This document shows, piece after piece, positions 1 to 10,138 of a stretch of DNA of 64,000 bases. The translations under genes and the position numbers were made by a program. Below the pieces are notes generated by a model. That model was not told where the DNA came from. It saw only the letters and a list, made by a program, of their open reading frames with translations, and did not search any database. Origin of the DNA: Scytonema sp. RU_4_4 (lineage in GTDB: Bacteria > Cyanobacteriota > Cyanobacteriia > Cyanobacteriales > Nostocaceae); the NCBI GenBank assembly GCA_012031965.1, contig JAAUSC010000003.1:20760-84759 (forward strand). The letters are read 5' to 3'. Numbering within the stretch: the first letter of the stretch is position 1; every line of letters begins with the position of its first letter.

Positions 1-2101
1 GCAAAAGCAATTGCAATTAATTTTTGCCCAAAATGGTTTAGAAGCACTAGAAAAACTGCAAGCCGAACCGGATATAGATATGGTATTAACTGATATCTAT
101 ATGCCAGAAATGGATGGACTTACTTTACTGACTAAACTTCATGAGTTATATCCCATCATTAAAGCAGTCATTATTTCTGCCTATGGCGATATAGAAAATA
201 TCAGAACGGCGATGAATCGGGGTGCTTTTGACTTCCTGACTAAGCCAATAAATTTTCAGGATTTAGAAATTACGACCAACAAAACTCTGCAACATGTGCA
301 GCGGATGAAAGCAGCACATGAACAGGAGCGTTTAGCACAGCAGGCTCAGGCAGAATTATTAATTCGTTTACAACAAGAAGTGACTGAACGCCAGCGAGCA
401 GAGGAAGCATTGCGCGAAAGTGAGCGAAGATTGGCTCAATTTCTAGAAGCTGTACCAGTCGGAATATTTGTCGTTGATGCCAACGGCCAACCCTACTATA
501 CTAATCAGACAGGTCAGCAGATACTTGGTAAGGGAATCGTCACCGAAGTGACAGCTACTCAATTTCCCGAGATTTATCAAGCTTATCTAGCGGGGACAAA
601 GGAGTTATACCCCGTTGAACAGCAACCTATTTTACGAGCTTTGAATGGCGAAAGTGTAACCGTCGATGATATAGTGCTCCAGCAAACTGACAAAATCATT
701 CCCTTAGAGGTGTCCGCTACCCCAATTTATGACGAGAAGGGGAAAATTATCTATGCCATAGCTGCTTTTACTGATATCACCCAACGCAAACAGGCGGAAG
801 CCGAACGGATTCAGTTTACTCAAGAATTGGCTGGTAAAAACGCAGCCTTGCAGCAAGCAAAAGATGCATTAGCCGAGTCCAATTGTAGCTTGGAACAAAA
901 AGTTGAGGAGCGGACTCGTCAACTGTCTCAAACATTAGAAATTCTTAAAGCGACTCAAGCTGAACTGGTTTTTGAAAACGCTTTGCTTAGAAGTGCAGAA
1001 CAATCCTCAACCTTTGATTACCAAGTTGGGGGTAGTTTACCGATGAATGCTCCCACTTATGTGGTACGTTCCGCAGATCGTCTCCTCTATCAAGCACTCA
1101 AGCGCGGAGAGTTTTGTTACATTCTGAATGCACGGCAAATGGGTAAGTCAAGCCTCATGGTACACATGATGCATCATCTCCAGCAAGAGGGGTTTAGCTG
1201 TGCAGCGATTGATATCACTCGCCTTGGTTCTGAAAACGTCACTCCTGCTCAATGGTATAAAGGATTTGCTGTGGAGTTATGGCAAAATTTTAACTTGTTT
1301 GGAAAGGTGAATCTAAAAGCGTGGTGGAATGAGCAAAAAGATTTATCTTCTATTCAGTGCTTGAGTCGGTTTATAGAAGATATCATACTCACTCAAGTTG
1401 AAAGTGAAAAAATATTTATTTTTGTCGATGAAATTGATACTGTCTTGGGTTTGAATTTTCCTGTTAATGACTTTTTTGCTCTCATTCGCTTCTGCTTCAA
1501 TCAACGCAGTATTAATTCAGAGTATCAACGTTTAACTTTTGCTCTGTTTGGAGTTGCAACTCCTTCAGATTTGATAACTGATCATCAGAGAACGCCCTTC
1601 AATATTGGTCAAGCAATTCAACTAAATGGCTTTCAAATTCATGAAGCTCAACCTTTGCTTTCTGGGTTGACAGAGAAAGTGAGTCATCCACAAGTCGTGC
1701 TCAAAGAAGTGTTAGCCTGGACAAGCGGTCAACCTTTTCTCACTCAAAAGTTGTGTAAATTCATACGCTGTTGCTCATCTCCTATTCCTACAAACAGTGA
1801 AGCGCAATGGGTTGAGGATTTGGTGCAAAATTATGTGATGAAGAATTGGGAATCTCAGGATGAGCCAGAGCATTTGAGAACTATACGCGATCGCATTCTC
1901 AATAGCAAGCTGAAATCATCTAGGCTACTAGAAATATATCGACAAATTTTGTCTCAAGGAGAAGTCGTCTCTGTTGATAGTCCAGAAGAAAAAGAGTTAC
2001 TGTTGTCAGGGCTAGTCGTCAAGCAACAGGGTTCTTTAAAAGTGCATAACCGTATTTATGAATTGATATTTAATAATAGTTGGATTAATCTGCACCTTTA
2101 A
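1..2101 (+). CDS. Response regulator with receiver, PAS and AAA-like ATPase domains (5' end outside window)
   Basis: The frame is open to the left edge, so the receiver domain is cut and the first in-frame TTG at 11 is not the real start. Counting from that TTG, the rest of the receiver covers about residues 1-95, with the phosphoacceptor Asp in the [12 protein letters not shown] segment (residue 28). A coiled linker follows, then a PAS domain (about 140-260), a second coiled segment, and a cyanobacterial AAA-like ATPase domain (about 335-660). That domain has a Walker A-like [10 protein letters not shown] near 373-382 and a Walker B FIFVDEID near 470-477. No histidine kinase core is present. 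The architecture suggests phosphorylation and PAS-ligand control of an NTPase output; the output target is unknown. A missing upstream partner kinase is likely but cannot be seen here. Confidence 0.85.
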   Translation, partial: QKQLQLIFAQNGLEALEKLQAEPDIDMVLTDIYMPEMDGLTLLTKLHELYPIIKAVIISAYGDIENIRTAMNRGAFDFLTKPINFQDLEITTNKTLQHVQRMKAAHEQERLAQQAQAELLIRLQQEVTERQRAEEALRESERRLAQFLEAVPVGIFVVDANGQPYYTNQTGQQILGKGIVTEVTATQFPEIYQAYLAGTKELYPVEQQPILRALNGESVTVDDIVLQQTDKIIPLEVSATPIYDEKGKIIYAIAAFTDITQRKQAEAERIQFTQELAGKNAALQQAKDALAESNCSLEQKVEERTRQLSQTLEILKATQAELVFENALLRSAEQSSTFDYQVGGSLPMNAPTYVVRSADRLLYQALKRGEFCYILNARQMGKSSLMVHMMHHLQQEGFSCAAIDITRLGSENVTPAQWYKGFAVELWQNFNLFGKVNLKAWWNEQKDLSSIQCLSRFIEDIILTQVESEKIFIFVDEIDTVLGLNFPVNDFFALIRFCFNQRSINSEYQRLTFALFGVATPSDLITDHQRTPFNIGQAIQLNGFQIHEAQPLLSGLTEKVSHPQVVLKEVLAWTSGQPFLTQKLCKFIRCCSSPIPTNSEAQWVEDLVQNYVMKNWESQDEPEHLRTIRDRILNSKLKSSRLLEIYRQILSQGEVVSVDSPEEKELLLSGLVVKQQGSLKVHNRIYELIFNNSWINLHL

Positions 2102-2384
2102 ACAAGATTGTCACAAGCTAATGCGCATAGAACTTGCATATTTTTTACCTTTCTATGGCTTTCAATACCGTACCTGATTCGACGTGTGACGATACCACAG
2201 AGAATTCTTGAAGTTGCATTTTTGTCCACCACACCCTGAGGACAATGCTCAGTTTACCTGTTTTTGGTCTTAACCGAACGCTATTGAGAGTAGCCTTCCA
2301 AGCATTTCTGTGATGTTGCTGGATTTTTTAGGTGTCTTTACTTTATTATATGTAGCAGCAGTTGCCACATAGTGCAAAAAAGTC
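2102..2384. other. Intergenic region with a possible short gene remnant
   Basis: No convincing gene. On the minus strand a short open frame (about 2145-2330, no good start) reads like degraded coding sequence with a basic, tryptophan-containing stretch (KLSIVLRVWWTKMQLQEF). I do not recognise a family, and length and composition alone cannot establish it as a gene. Confidence 0.3.
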
Positions 2385-2418
2385 GTGGGGCAGTGACTAT
2401 AGATAGTCACTGCCCCAC
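2385..2418 (-). terminator. Rho-independent terminator downstream of the fasciclin gene
   Basis: Perfect 16-bp arms (2385-2400 and 2403-2418) with a 2-nt loop. On the minus strand the stem is followed by ACTTTTTTG-like sequence, so it fits termination of the fasciclin gene, whose stop is 29 bases upstream. On the plus strand it could also block read-through from the AAA-like gene. A short second hairpin, AGATAG-TCTTCG-CTATCT, lies at about 2420-2437. Confidence 0.8.
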
Positions 2419-2446
2419 AGATAGTCTTCGCTATCTGAGCGTTTGC

Positions 2447-2848
2447 TTACGCAGGAATTAACACTGTGTCAATAATGTGGATGACACCATTATCAGCAGC
2501 AACATCCGGCGTTGCGACTGTTGCATCATTTACCTTGACACCATTGGAAGCATCAATTTTCACATCTGAACCTTGAACTGTTTTAGCTGATTTCAGCTTA
2601 ACTACATCAGCCGCAGTCACTTTGCCTGAGACAACATGATAGGTCAGGATTTTCTTAAGCTTTGGAATGTCCTTAAGCAATGCGTCTACTGTGCCTTCTG
2701 GAAGCTTAGCGAACGCCTCATCTGTAGGTGCAAAAACAGTGAATGGACCAGCACCTTTAAGAGTATCTACCAGGTTGGCAGCTTTGATTGCAGCAACTAG
2801 GGTGTTAAACGAACCAGCATCAACAGCGGTATCAATAATGTCAGCCAA
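2447..2848 (-). CDS. Fasciclin (FAS1) domain protein
   Basis: A single FAS1 domain fills the 133-residue protein. The H1-type segment [17 protein letters not shown] and the H2-type segment [10 protein letters not shown] are clear, and the C-terminal [13 protein letters not shown] strand is typical. FAS1 proteins mediate adhesion or cell-surface interactions; the cyanobacterial single-domain type is small and its function is poorly defined. No signal peptide is visible in this form. I chose the TTG at 2848 because AGGTGA lies just upstream at good spacing and homologues begin M-ADI-D. A GTG nine bases further upstream would add three residues. It is monocistronic and followed by a strong terminator. 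Confidence 0.9.
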   Translation of the reverse strand: MADIIDTAVDAGSFNTLVAAIKAANLVDTLKGAGPFTVFAPTDEAFAKLPEGTVDALLKDIPKLKKILTYHVVSGKVTAADVVKLKSAKTVQGSDVKIDASNGVKVNDATVATPDVAADNGVIHIIDTVLIPA

Positions 2849-3043
2849 GTGTTTCACCTAGTTTTGTGTAATCTATTAACAAGTGTAAACTATTTTTTAA
2901 GAAAAAGTATCTAATGTTAAATATTTGTCTAAATCTATTTCATTGAGATCCATAAAAATACAGTATATATTTTATACTTATTCTTACCAAAGATGTGTAA
3001 ACTGAAACTTGATTGTAGATGACATACTTGATGAGCAAAGAAT

Positions 3044-3078
3044 TAGGGGCAAAAGTAGCTGTGCTACTTTTGCCCCTA
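3044..3078. terminator. Strong hairpin, probable terminator
   Basis: Perfect 16-bp arms (TAGGGGCAAAAGTAGC and its complement) around a TGT loop. It lies just past the stop of the small minus-strand gene at 3124. The following sequence is only moderately T-rich, so the terminator role is likely but not certain. Confidence 0.6.
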
Positions 3079-3123
3079 CCTAAATTGAATAAAATCGAGC
3101 TTGGAGTTGGACATACATAATTT

Positions 3124-3330
3124 TTAGCTTGCTAAATCCACCAAAGCGTCCCACCGGAACCGGACTACGCGTGAGATGGATTGGCGATAATGCTCAGCAG
3201 TAAATACTGATAGTGTGATATTGGGCTGAGCGGAATCTAGGATACTTTTCACCGTGCAGATCTGCCTTCTGTTATTGCAGTATGCAACGATGCGGTCTCC
3301 AACCTGGATGTTTAACGCTTTAATTTTCAA
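3124..3330 (-). CDS. Small conserved cyanobacterial protein, function unknown
   Basis: A 68-residue basic protein with no signal peptide or membrane segment. Its middle reads like a short beta-barrel segment (VGDRIVAYCNNRRQICTVKSI), followed by an SRVVRFRWDALV tail. I recognise the style of a conserved cyanobacterial hypothetical but cannot name a function. The start is a TTG at 3330, because an in-frame stop lies about 25 bases upstream and no ATG or GTG is available; the ribosome-binding site is weak. It is divergent from the permease gene that begins about 100 bases away, so the two may share a promoter region. Confidence 0.6.
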   Translation of the reverse strand: MKIKALNIQVGDRIVAYCNNRRQICTVKSILDSAQPNITLSVFTAEHYRQSISRVVRFRWDALVDLAS

Positions 3331-3432
3331 TGACGACTCTACTTTATTAAGAGATTAGCAAAGCTTGCGCTGCATTTAACGCTATCTGATTGTATAGTAA
3401 CTAAAATCTATGAAAATAAGTTATGTAAACTT

Positions 3433-4350
3433 GTGTCTACTCAAATTCCTCATCCTCAATTACATCCCTCAAGTGATATTGTCGAAGCACCAAAATTATC
3501 TCGTCTATGGCTAAGTTGGCTACAACCCTTGCCATTGCTTGCACCTGCTGGGATCTGGTTGTTGCTTTTGCTGGTTCTGCCAACACTGATCATTTTTGAG
3601 TTGAGTTTAGTACCAAATATTCGACCAGGAGAGTTCGTCAATCCTAGTGGTTTCGATAACTATACCCGAATACTTGACCCCCTGTACTTACAAGTCATGG
3701 GGCGATCGCTCTTTTTTGCACTCACCTCAACAATCATTTGTTTAATCTTGGGTTTCCCTGTCGCCTATTGGATTGCTCAAATGATACCTCGGGGATGGCG
3801 AAATTTGCTCCTCATTGGCTTTGTCTTGCCTTTGTGGACTTCTTCTTTACTTCGTTCTTATGCTTGGATTACAATTCTCCGTCCTACTGGGTTACTCAAT
3901 AGTCTTCTTAGTCGTTTCAGCTTACCAACTTTAGATATCCTTAACAACAGTTCAGCCGTCTTAATTGGTATGAGCTACAGCTTGCTACCCTACATGGTTT
4001 TGATTTTATATGCAGCCCTAGAAAAACTAGACAAGCGTTTGCTAGAAGCAGCAGCTGATTTAGGCGCAAATCCCGTACAAACTTTTTGGAAAGTCACTGT
4101 TCCACAAACTCTCACTGGAATTGCTGCAAGTTCTTTTTTGGTATTTATCACTGCATTTGGGGATTTTATCAATCCAGAATTACTTGGTGGTGCTTCCAGT
4201 ATGACAGCGGCGCGGCTAGTTTATAACCAGTTTCTTGGACCTACCCAAAATTGGGGATTTGGTTCAGCTTTAAGTACGACGATAATTTTGGTTGTTAGTC
4301 TTGCTATTGCTCTTTTAATTAAGTTTGGCGATGCAAGACCAAAGCAATAG
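3433..4350 (+). CDS. ABC transporter permease, PotB-like (spermidine/putrescine type)
   Basis: A 305-residue inner-membrane protein with about six transmembrane helices after a polar N-terminus of about 30 residues. The conserved cytoplasmic EAA loop is visible (EAAADLGANPVQTFWKVTVPQT region, about residues 208-230), which docks to the ATPase subunit. The overall pattern matches the PotB/PotC branch of polyamine or related solute importers. Translation starts at GTG 3433. No ATPase, second permease or binding-protein gene is adjacent in the window, so the partners must be elsewhere. Substrate is inferred from family resemblance only. Confidence 0.85.
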   Translation: MSTQIPHPQLHPSSDIVEAPKLSRLWLSWLQPLPLLAPAGIWLLLLLVLPTLIIFELSLVPNIRPGEFVNPSGFDNYTRILDPLYLQVMGRSLFFALTSTIICLILGFPVAYWIAQMIPRGWRNLLLIGFVLPLWTSSLLRSYAWITILRPTGLLNSLLSRFSLPTLDILNNSSAVLIGMSYSLLPYMVLILYAALEKLDKRLLEAAADLGANPVQTFWKVTVPQTLTGIAASSFLVFITAFGDFINPELLGGASSMTAARLVYNQFLGPTQNWGFGSALSTTIILVVSLAIALLIKFGDARPKQ

Positions 4351-4392
4351 AAAAATCCTTAGTAAACCAGTATATTCTTTACTAAAGAGCCT

Positions 4393-5124
4393 TTATTCTT
4401 TTGGTGTCATCATCTTCTGTTCTTCTTTGACCAAACTAAAATTGTAGTAAAATAGTCCAACACCCAACAGACTAGCTATCGCAAATATAATTAGTATTAA
4501 CTTCAGATTCAGCCCAGACTTTGTAGCAGGAGATTCTGTTGGCACAAAATTAAACATATCTGAGTTACGACTCGACTGCGATGCATTCTCTAAATTGGAA
4601 ATGTCCTTCTCATTGTTCAAGTTAGATGTAGTAACAGGAGGCTCGATAGAGCTAGAATCAACAGTGTCTTGGTTTGTACTTGACCAGATGTCATTCTCAA
4701 ATTTAAGAGCTTCTTCATGAGACTTTGTTCCTTCCAGCATTAAGTCTACTATCTGTGCATAGGCATCTGACCATACCTGTTTAATATCTGGAGTCCAGTC
4801 CGTTCCTAAATATTCTTCTAAGGTTTTCAATAGCACTTCACCTATAATTGGATAATGCTCTGGTATAACAGCATACCTTGCATGTCTTTCTCCTAAGTTC
4901 TTGAGTATCTCTGATAAGTAAGCAAGGTTACCTGAATTGTAAATGACTAACACCAAAGTTTGTATTAACTTCTGGTTTTGCTGCTCCATATTGGTGTTGA
5001 CAAATAAGGGCGTAAACTCTGGATAGTCACGAAACAGATTGTAATAAAATTTAGAAGCAAATTTTTCTCCGTAGGGTCTAATGGGTGCAAAACTTTTTTG
5101 TAAGATATCGAAATTCAAAGACAT
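4393..5124 (-). CDS. Globin with C-terminal membrane anchor
   Basis: Residues 1 to about 140 form a single-domain globin resembling the haem domain of flavohaemoglobins and Vitreoscilla haemoglobin. Visible landmarks are a B10-type Tyr in KFYYNLF (residue 27), the CD1 Phe in TPLF (41), glutamines in the E7 region (48-51) and the proximal His in GERHARYAV (81). HYPIIGEVLL follows, as in that family. After a Ser/Thr/Asn-rich linker (about 145-205), one hydrophobic helix (about 208-230) ends in a short charged tail. No FAD or NAD domain is present, so NO dioxygenase activity would need a separate reductase. The predicted form is a tail-anchored haem protein for O2 or NO binding. It converges on the permease gene. 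Confidence 0.85.
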   Translation of the reverse strand: MSLNFDILQKSFAPIRPYGEKFASKFYYNLFRDYPEFTPLFVNTNMEQQNQKLIQTLVLVIYNSGNLAYLSEILKNLGERHARYAVIPEHYPIIGEVLLKTLEEYLGTDWTPDIKQVWSDAYAQIVDLMLEGTKSHEEALKFENDIWSSTNQDTVDSSSIEPPVTTSNLNNEKDISNLENASQSSRNSDMFNFVPTESPATKSGLNLKLILIIFAIASLLGVGLFYYNFSLVKEEQKMMTPKE

Positions 5125-5639
5125 GGTTTAAGGTTTCCTAGAGATAAGATGTGGTGAACAAATCCTAGTAAAAGGTTATGTTGTGGATTTGTAGTGAACG
5201 ACTTTGGAATCAAACCAGATTAGGTTGCAACAGAAGTCCACCAAGCAAGTCTGCAAATAAACCTAAAATACTGATAGAATCAGCAAGCATAGTAGCATAG
5301 TCAGATGAAAATTCACTGTTCGTGAACTTTTCATAGTTTATCTGCTTGTCAGTTATGACTCTTAGAAACAAAATTTTTATCCAAACCTGTAGTGAACACT
5401 TCTGTACACTAACAACAGTTATGGGTCAAATTCTTAATTGCTTTTTATCATGTATTTTTCAAGTTTTAGCTGGGTTTACATAACCTTCTTGCAGTCTTTA
5501 TTAAAAAAACAAATTTTGGATGAAGTGGGCGAACAAACAGTGTGATGAAAGAAGTCAGAACGTAGACACAAAATACAGAATAACTCCACCCATAAAAGGA
5601 TGGAGTTTCAGTAAGGAAGATATTTTAGTACTAGTACAA

Positions 5640-5745
5640 CGCGGCGGAAATAAGGCTACCCTTCGGGGAAGACCTCCGGTCTCGCTGCGCTAACACCAGT
5701 CGCCTACGGAGGGAAACCCTCCTGCAACGCTGGATTCACCATTTT
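5640..5745. repeat. GC-rich dispersed palindromic repeat block
   Basis: Contains the palindromic core GGAGGGAAACCCTCC (5708-5722) flanked by CGCCTACG and CTGCAACGCTGG. Closely similar cores occur at 36079-36093 (GGAGGGTTTCCCTCC) and 50247-50261 (GGAGGGAGACCCTCC), and related text lies near 10110-10150, 11530-11830, 13370-13490 and 20320-20400. It is a family of mobile or selfish intergenic repeats. Confidence 0.7.
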
Positions 5746-5771
5746 CAATCAAGGAAAAGCTTATGATGTAA

Positions 5772-5802
5772 GACTTTTGACTTTTGACTTTTGACTTTTG
5801 AC
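5772..5802. repeat. Heptamer tandem repeat (GACTTTT)n
   Basis: Four perfect GACTTTT units plus a partial fifth. It matches the short tandemly repeated heptamers known from heterocystous cyanobacteria. Confidence 0.85.
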
Positions 5803-5919
5803 GAACGCCAGCGATACTAGCCCTTTCAAGGTAGGTAAAAAATCTGGAAAATCATGCCCGATTTTCGATATCCGTTCTATGATTTCCTTGCTGCATTACA
5901 AATGTAGTCGTAACAGATG

Positions 5920-6744
5920 TCACTTGTAAACAAGAGGTACTCTCTGCCAATCTGGTAAAGCTTCCTCTATTTTTACCTCAGCATTTAACATATGAAATAC
6001 CACCCCATTCCAAAGAGAAATACGGGATAAAAGGGCTTTTTGAGCAGCTATTGTACTCTGTTCCCATTTTTCGTCGTTATCTTCACATAGATTCTTAAGG
6101 AGTTGTTCACCCATTGGTCCATGAACATCTTCGTCAAGATAGGTATGACGTTCTAGGTAGAGAGATAATTGCTGACAATCTAATTTGGAATTATCTAAAC
6201 TTTGAAGAATTCGTCGAAACATAGATGGAATAACATCTTCCCTGCCAAATAAAAAGGTGGCAGCTACCTCATGGATTGACTGAGAAGTCGCTTTCATTGT
6301 AGAGAGGACAAATGCCTTAGTTGCAGATGGAATTTTGATATTCTCTAGGGCATATTGTACAGATTTACCATCTTGAAGTTGCCGGACAAAGCTTTGAATA
6401 GGAATAGTATTAGCACCAATTTCATGCATCCCAGCAACATAAAGGTCAAAATGACTTATGAATCGACCCGGTAAAACTTCATCGGTTTCTTCAGCCAAAA
6501 CAATATCATTAATTAATCGAGCTGAAAAAATATCTTTGGGTGGTATCCAAGGTACCGTTACACAAGTCAGTTTGGTTTGTAATGTTTTTATTAAACTCAT
6601 AAAATCCCATACTGCAAAGATATGAGATTCCATAAAAAGTTGTAGAGAGTATAAGTCGTGAAGTTCAGTATAAATTGGATGGTTTACTAGAGTATTTTTA
6701 AGATAAGAAATACGCTCTATCAGTTGCGAATAACGTTCTGACAT
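5920..6744 (-). CDS. DUF3050 protein (heme-oxygenase-like fold, possible di-iron oxidase)
   Basis: A 274-residue protein that matches the DUF3050 pattern: an N-terminal [23 protein letters not shown] region with WDFM, a central [13 protein letters not shown], then [13 protein letters not shown] and [15 protein letters not shown]. The repeated Glu, His and Asp residues in these helices (for example E39, H41, and the HE and DEDVH pairs) resemble the metal ligands of the heme-oxygenase-like di-iron oxidase superfamily. That activity is inference; substrate is unknown. No membrane segment or signal peptide is seen. It is monocistronic, with no biosynthetic partner nearby, and a long AT-rich region precedes it. 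Confidence 0.75.
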   Translation of the reverse strand: MSERYSQLIERISYLKNTLVNHPIYTELHDLYSLQLFMESHIFAVWDFMSLIKTLQTKLTCVTVPWIPPKDIFSARLINDIVLAEETDEVLPGRFISHFDLYVAGMHEIGANTIPIQSFVRQLQDGKSVQYALENIKIPSATKAFVLSTMKATSQSIHEVAATFLFGREDVIPSMFRRILQSLDNSKLDCQQLSLYLERHTYLDEDVHGPMGEQLLKNLCEDNDEKWEQSTIAAQKALLSRISLWNGVVFHMLNAEVKIEEALPDWQRVPLVYK

Positions 6745-7382
6745 ATGTAGGCACCCTTATTTTTAAAAAAAATCTCTCTACTTTTTTGGTGTCATTCTTG
6801 AGAGAGTTGAGCTAATTCCGCTAGAGATAAAACATCAACAGTTTGATGCATACTTGATATTTTTATTCAAAGTATTAGCAATCAAGCTATTTTCGTTTTT
6901 CTCTCAGTCAAGGCTGTATTTGTATAAATTTCAGCATTGATCATGTCAAGTATATATTGAACATGATTGAAACATACTAAATATAAGAAATCCTGACATT
7001 CAGCATTAATACAAAACAAAAGTTAACAAGTATTAATTGCTACCTTGTATCAAAAGTGAATGACTTTTTATTTTGCAGTATAATAACTATCTTGGCAATT
7101 TTACTTACTTGTATCTTATCAAGGTAAGATACATTTTTAACTCTTCAGATATAATTGTTTTAACAAAACGATTTATAAGATAAACTAAAATAAAAACTAT
7201 AGCAGTTTGCATTTGAGTGCAATACATTAAGAATGAGTCTACTCTGAAAAGAAATTTTCATTGGTGGTGCTGAACTGCAAGTTCATGACCCACTAAACTC
7301 CAGTATCTGGCGTCCGGGCAATGCCCGACTTGTAGCACCTGCCGTGCAAATAAATTTGTACAACTACGTGTCACAACGCATT
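6745..7382. other. AT-rich intergenic region upstream of the DUF3050 gene
   Basis: No gene seen. About 640 bases, strongly AT-rich. Near 7199 there is one half-copy of a repeat beginning CTATAGCAGTTTGCATTTG and continuing GAGTGCAATACATTAA, related to the repeats at 50362 and 58453. Promoter elements cannot be assigned with confidence. Confidence 0.5.
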
Positions 7383-7426
7383 AAAAAACCGCCTGTGTGT
7401 TAAACAACAAAACAAGCGGTTTTTTT
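7383..7426 (-). terminator. Terminator of the ribosomal protein-prfA gene cluster
   Basis: Arms AAAAAACCGCCTGT (7383-7396) and ACAAGCGGTTTTTT pair with a single wobble around a 15-16 nt loop. Read on the minus strand, the stem ends in a run of six T. It lies 80 bases past the prfA stop and would also work on the plus strand. Confidence 0.75.
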
Positions 7427-7507
7427 ACGGTATGAAAAAAGTCGTGGTTAGTTGTTAATAGTAAAAAACAACCAATAACCAACAACTAACTCTAACAAAC
7501 CTAAAGA

Positions 7508-8608
7508 TTAATTATTAGCACCAGAAGCAGCGAGTTCCGCTAAGCGTTCTTGCTGGTCTTGAGAAATACAAGCCTGAATAATATCCTCAAGTTCGCCTTC
7601 TAGAATTGTGTTGAGCGAATAGTTTTGACCCAAGCGGTGGTCAGTGGCGCGGTTATCTTTGTAGTTATAAGTGCGAATCTTTTCAGAACGCGACCCTGTA
7701 CCTACTTGCGATCGCCGCATAGAAGTCACAGCTTCCTGTTGTTCGCGCAACTTCATCTCATACAGCTTTGCTCGCAGGATCTGCATTGCCCGTTCTTTGT
7801 TTTGTAACTGGCTGCGTTCTTCTGTACAGAAAATGCGGATACCAGTGGGTTTGTGGAACAAGTCAGCCGCTGTTTCTACCTTGTTGACGTTTTGTCCACC
7901 TGCACCACCAGAACGGGCAGTGCTCATTTCAATATCCTTCGGATCAATATGGATTTCTACTTCATCCACTTCTGGCATGATCGCCACAGTTGCGGTTGAA
8001 GTATGAACCCGTCCCCCAGCTTCAGTGACTGGGACACGCTGCACGCGATGCACTCCAGCTTCAAACTTTAGCTTGCTGTATACGTTATCGCCTTGAATTT
8101 CCAAAATGGCTTCTTTAAAGCCGCCCATTTCCGCCAAGGACTCACTGACCAACTTCACACGCCAACTTTGGCTATCAGCATAGCGTGAGTACAATCGTAC
8201 TAAATCCCCCGCCCAAATACTTGCTTCATCACCACCAGTACCTGCACGAATTTCCAACATGATGTTTTTATCATCGTTGGGGTCACGGGGTAGTAGCAAT
8301 ATTTTTAGGCGATTTTCTAACTGTTCTATTTTTTGCTCAAGTTCTTGAACTTCCAGGGCTGCCATTTCTTGCAGTTCCGAGTCACCTTGAGCTTCTTTGA
8401 GTACCTGACGCGCCCCTACCAGTTCTTCCTGGGCGTTTTTCCAGATTTCGTAGGTATCTACAACTTCTTCTAAAGAAGAGCGTGCCTTTGCCACTTTTTG
8501 ATACTCATCAGGGTTTTTGGCAGTATCAGGGTCAGCAAGGCGACGAGTCAATTCATGAAAAGTTTGTTCAACGGATTTTAATTTCTCCAGCAGATATATT
8601 TCAGCCAT
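7508..8608 (-). CDS. prfA: Peptide chain release factor 1
   Basis: A 366-residue class-1 release factor that hydrolyses peptidyl-tRNA at UAA and UAG stop codons. The universal GGQ motif is at 237-239 ([13 protein letters not shown]), and the stop-codon-reading PVT tripeptide of the RF1 type (PxT) is at 193-195, which separates it from RF2. A long N-terminal coiled region (about 1-110) matches domain 1. Length is normal. It is the last gene of the ribosomal cluster, about 100 bases after rpmE, with a terminator just downstream. Methylation of the GGQ glutamine would need PrmC, not seen here. Confidence 0.97.
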   Translation of the reverse strand: MAEIYLLEKLKSVEQTFHELTRRLADPDTAKNPDEYQKVAKARSSLEEVVDTYEIWKNAQEELVGARQVLKEAQGDSELQEMAALEVQELEQKIEQLENRLKILLLPRDPNDDKNIMLEIRAGTGGDEASIWAGDLVRLYSRYADSQSWRVKLVSESLAEMGGFKEAILEIQGDNVYSKLKFEAGVHRVQRVPVTEAGGRVHTSTATVAIMPEVDEVEIHIDPKDIEMSTARSGGAGGQNVNKVETAADLFHKPTGIRIFCTEERSQLQNKERAMQILRAKLYEMKLREQQEAVTSMRRSQVGTGSRSEKIRTYNYKDNRATDHRLGQNYSLNTILEGELEDIIQACISQDQQERLAELAASGANN

Positions 8609-8660
8609 GATGATTATAGTCGCTCCTTAAAAATAGCAAGTTGGCTTGAGCATTAAATAC

Positions 8661-8693
8661 AACAATCGACCCGGCTGATGCAGGGTCGTTGTT
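8661..8693 (-). promoter_or_regulatory. Intercistronic hairpin between rpmE and prfA
   Basis: CGACCC pairs with GGGTCG, extended by ACAA/TTGT with one bulged base, around a 10-nt loop. It lacks a T-run, so it may be a processing or stability element rather than a terminator. Confidence 0.4.
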
Positions 8694-8712
8694 AACAGCT
8701 AAAGCCAATCCG

Positions 8713-8952
8713 CTACTTTTTCTTTCTACCGCCTTTGGGTTGACCTTCCACCATGCCGTATTTACGGAGGAAGCGTTCTACGCGACCTTCGGTGTCAATA
8801 ATCTTTTGGGTTCCTGTGTAGAATGGGTGGTTTCCAGACCAAACATCTACGTGCAATTCTGGCTTAGTAGAACCAACAGTCATCACATGTTGACCGTTGC
8901 AGTAAACTTTTGCTTCTGGATACCACTGGGGATGAATCTCTGGTTTCGCCAT
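8713..8952 (-). CDS. rpmE: 50S ribosomal protein L31
   Basis: A 79-residue large-subunit protein of the bacterial L31 family, with AKPEIHPQWYPEAKVYCNG at the N-terminus and the NHPFYTGTQK segment typical of the family. The basic GGRKKK tail is normal in cyanobacteria. Only one cysteine remains of the zinc-type CxxC set, so this is the non-zinc (C-minus) version. It follows rpsI and precedes prfA, the usual cyanobacterial order. Confidence 0.95.
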   Translation of the reverse strand: MAKPEIHPQWYPEAKVYCNGQHVMTVGSTKPELHVDVWSGNHPFYTGTQKIIDTEGRVERFLRKYGMVEGQPKGGRKKK

Positions 8953-9095
8953 TTTTCTTGTCGTGGTCTATCTATATAGATTATAACTTTTGCCTTTGGG
9001 TTCTTAGCATTGAGAAGTTCCGAGTCATGAGTGCTGAGTAGACTGACTCATCAACTCACTCATAACTCGTGACTCAGTACTCATCAACTGTCTGA

Positions 9096-9512
9096 TTAAC
9101 GCTTAGAGTACTGAGGTGCTTTGCGAGCTTTGTGCAAACCGTATTTTTTGCGTTCTTTCGCCCGTGGATCGCGGGTGAGGTAGCCTTCGATTTTTAAAGG
9201 TGGACGGTTTGCTGGGTCGAGTTGGCATAGGGCGCGAGCAACTCCCAGACGAACCGCATCTGATTGTCCGGTTAAACCACCGCCTTCAGCTTTTACGAGA
9301 ATGTCGTATTCGTTTTCCAAACCTAGGGTTTCTAAGGGTGCCTTGGCAATGGAAATGTAGTTAGGGTTGAATTGAAAGTAAAGGTCTCCTGGTTTGCCAT
9401 TGACAATCATTTGTCCAGTTCCGGGAACCAAGCGAACCCGTGCGATCGCGGATTTACGACGACCTGTACCCCAGTACATGGCACGACCACTAGTGTTATC
9501 TACTGCTTGCAT
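9096..9512 (-). CDS. rpsI: 30S ribosomal protein S9
   Basis: A 138-residue protein with the family core [16 protein letters not shown] and the C-terminal [11 protein letters not shown] tail, whose last Arg reaches the decoding-site tRNA. Its ATG overlaps the TAA stop of rplM (TAATG), so translation of the two is coupled; L13-S9 pairing is conserved across bacteria. Confidence 0.97.
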   Translation of the reverse strand: MQAVDNTSGRAMYWGTGRRKSAIARVRLVPGTGQMIVNGKPGDLYFQFNPNYISIAKAPLETLGLENEYDILVKAEGGGLTGQSDAVRLGVARALCQLDPANRPPLKIEGYLTRDPRAKERKKYGLHKARKAPQYSKR

Positions 9513-9973
9513 TAGTCTTCTACTCCTGGAATTGTCTGAATATTTAACTCTTTTGGTTTTTGTGCTGCATGGGGATGAGTGGGTCCAGTGTAGACTTTTA
9601 GCTTCGTAAACAACTGCCGTCCCAAGCTATTTTTCGGTAGCATACCTTTGACAGCATGTTCTACAATCCGTTCTGGCAAACGTTGTTGTAGCTTGTCAAA
9701 GGTTTCTGTCTTCATTCCACCGGGACGACCGGAGTGACGACGGTAGAGTTTTTGTGTCCGCTTTTTACCTGTGACTTCCACTTTTTCTGCATTTACAACA
9801 ATAACGAAATCACCTGTGTCCATGTGAGGGGTGTAGTGGGATTTCTTTTTCCCTCTGAGAATTATGGCGATTTCGGTTGCTAAGCGACCAAGGCGTTGGT
9901 TGGTAGCGTCTACAACGTACCAATCGCGCTCTAGAGTATCCACTGGAGGAAGGAATGTTTTGTTTGTTGTCAT
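9512..9973 (-). CDS. rplM: 50S ribosomal protein L13
   Basis: A 153-residue early-assembly large-subunit protein. Recognisable segments are [20 protein letters not shown], the [16 protein letters not shown] strand and the [10 protein letters not shown] loop. The 160-base spacer to truA carries a GC-rich dispersed repeat, unusual inside a translation operon. Confidence 0.97.
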   Translation of the reverse strand: MTTNKTFLPPVDTLERDWYVVDATNQRLGRLATEIAIILRGKKKSHYTPHMDTGDFVIVVNAEKVEVTGKKRTQKLYRRHSGRPGGMKTETFDKLQQRLPERIVEHAVKGMLPKNSLGRQLFTKLKVYTGPTHPHAAQKPKELNIQTIPGVED

Positions 9974-10019
9974 TAGTCAATAGTCCTTAGTCATTTATCA
10001 TTAGTCATTGGTCATTAGT

Positions 10020-10138
10020 ATTGACCCAACAGGAGAGCCAGTGCGGACGCCACATGAGCGCGGAGGAAGACAAGGACGACTACTTTACTTGGTTCGTCTT
10101 GGGGTGTCAGCGTTGGAAACCCTCCCGCAGTGCTGGAC
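10020..10138. repeat. GC-rich dispersed repeat in the truA-rplM spacer
   Basis: Contains GAGCCAGTGCGGACGCCACA and GGAAACCCTCCCGCAGTGC, shared with the repeat blocks at 11530-11830 and elsewhere. It fills nearly all of the spacer. Confidence 0.6.

Larger units (their letters stand above)
5125..5919. other. 795-base intergenic region with repeats upstream of the globin gene
   Basis: No gene seen. It holds three copies of a GTRGTGAAC word (5151, 5191 and 5389), a hairpin built from AACTCCACC and GGATGGAGTT (about 5582-5607), a heptamer tandem array (5772-5802), and a GC-rich palindromic repeat block (about 5640-5745). Confidence 0.6.

Noticed and set aside
7260..7380. Possible small RNA downstream of the ribosomal cluster
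   Set aside because: No recognisable fold or conserved segment beyond the terminator; nothing to support it.
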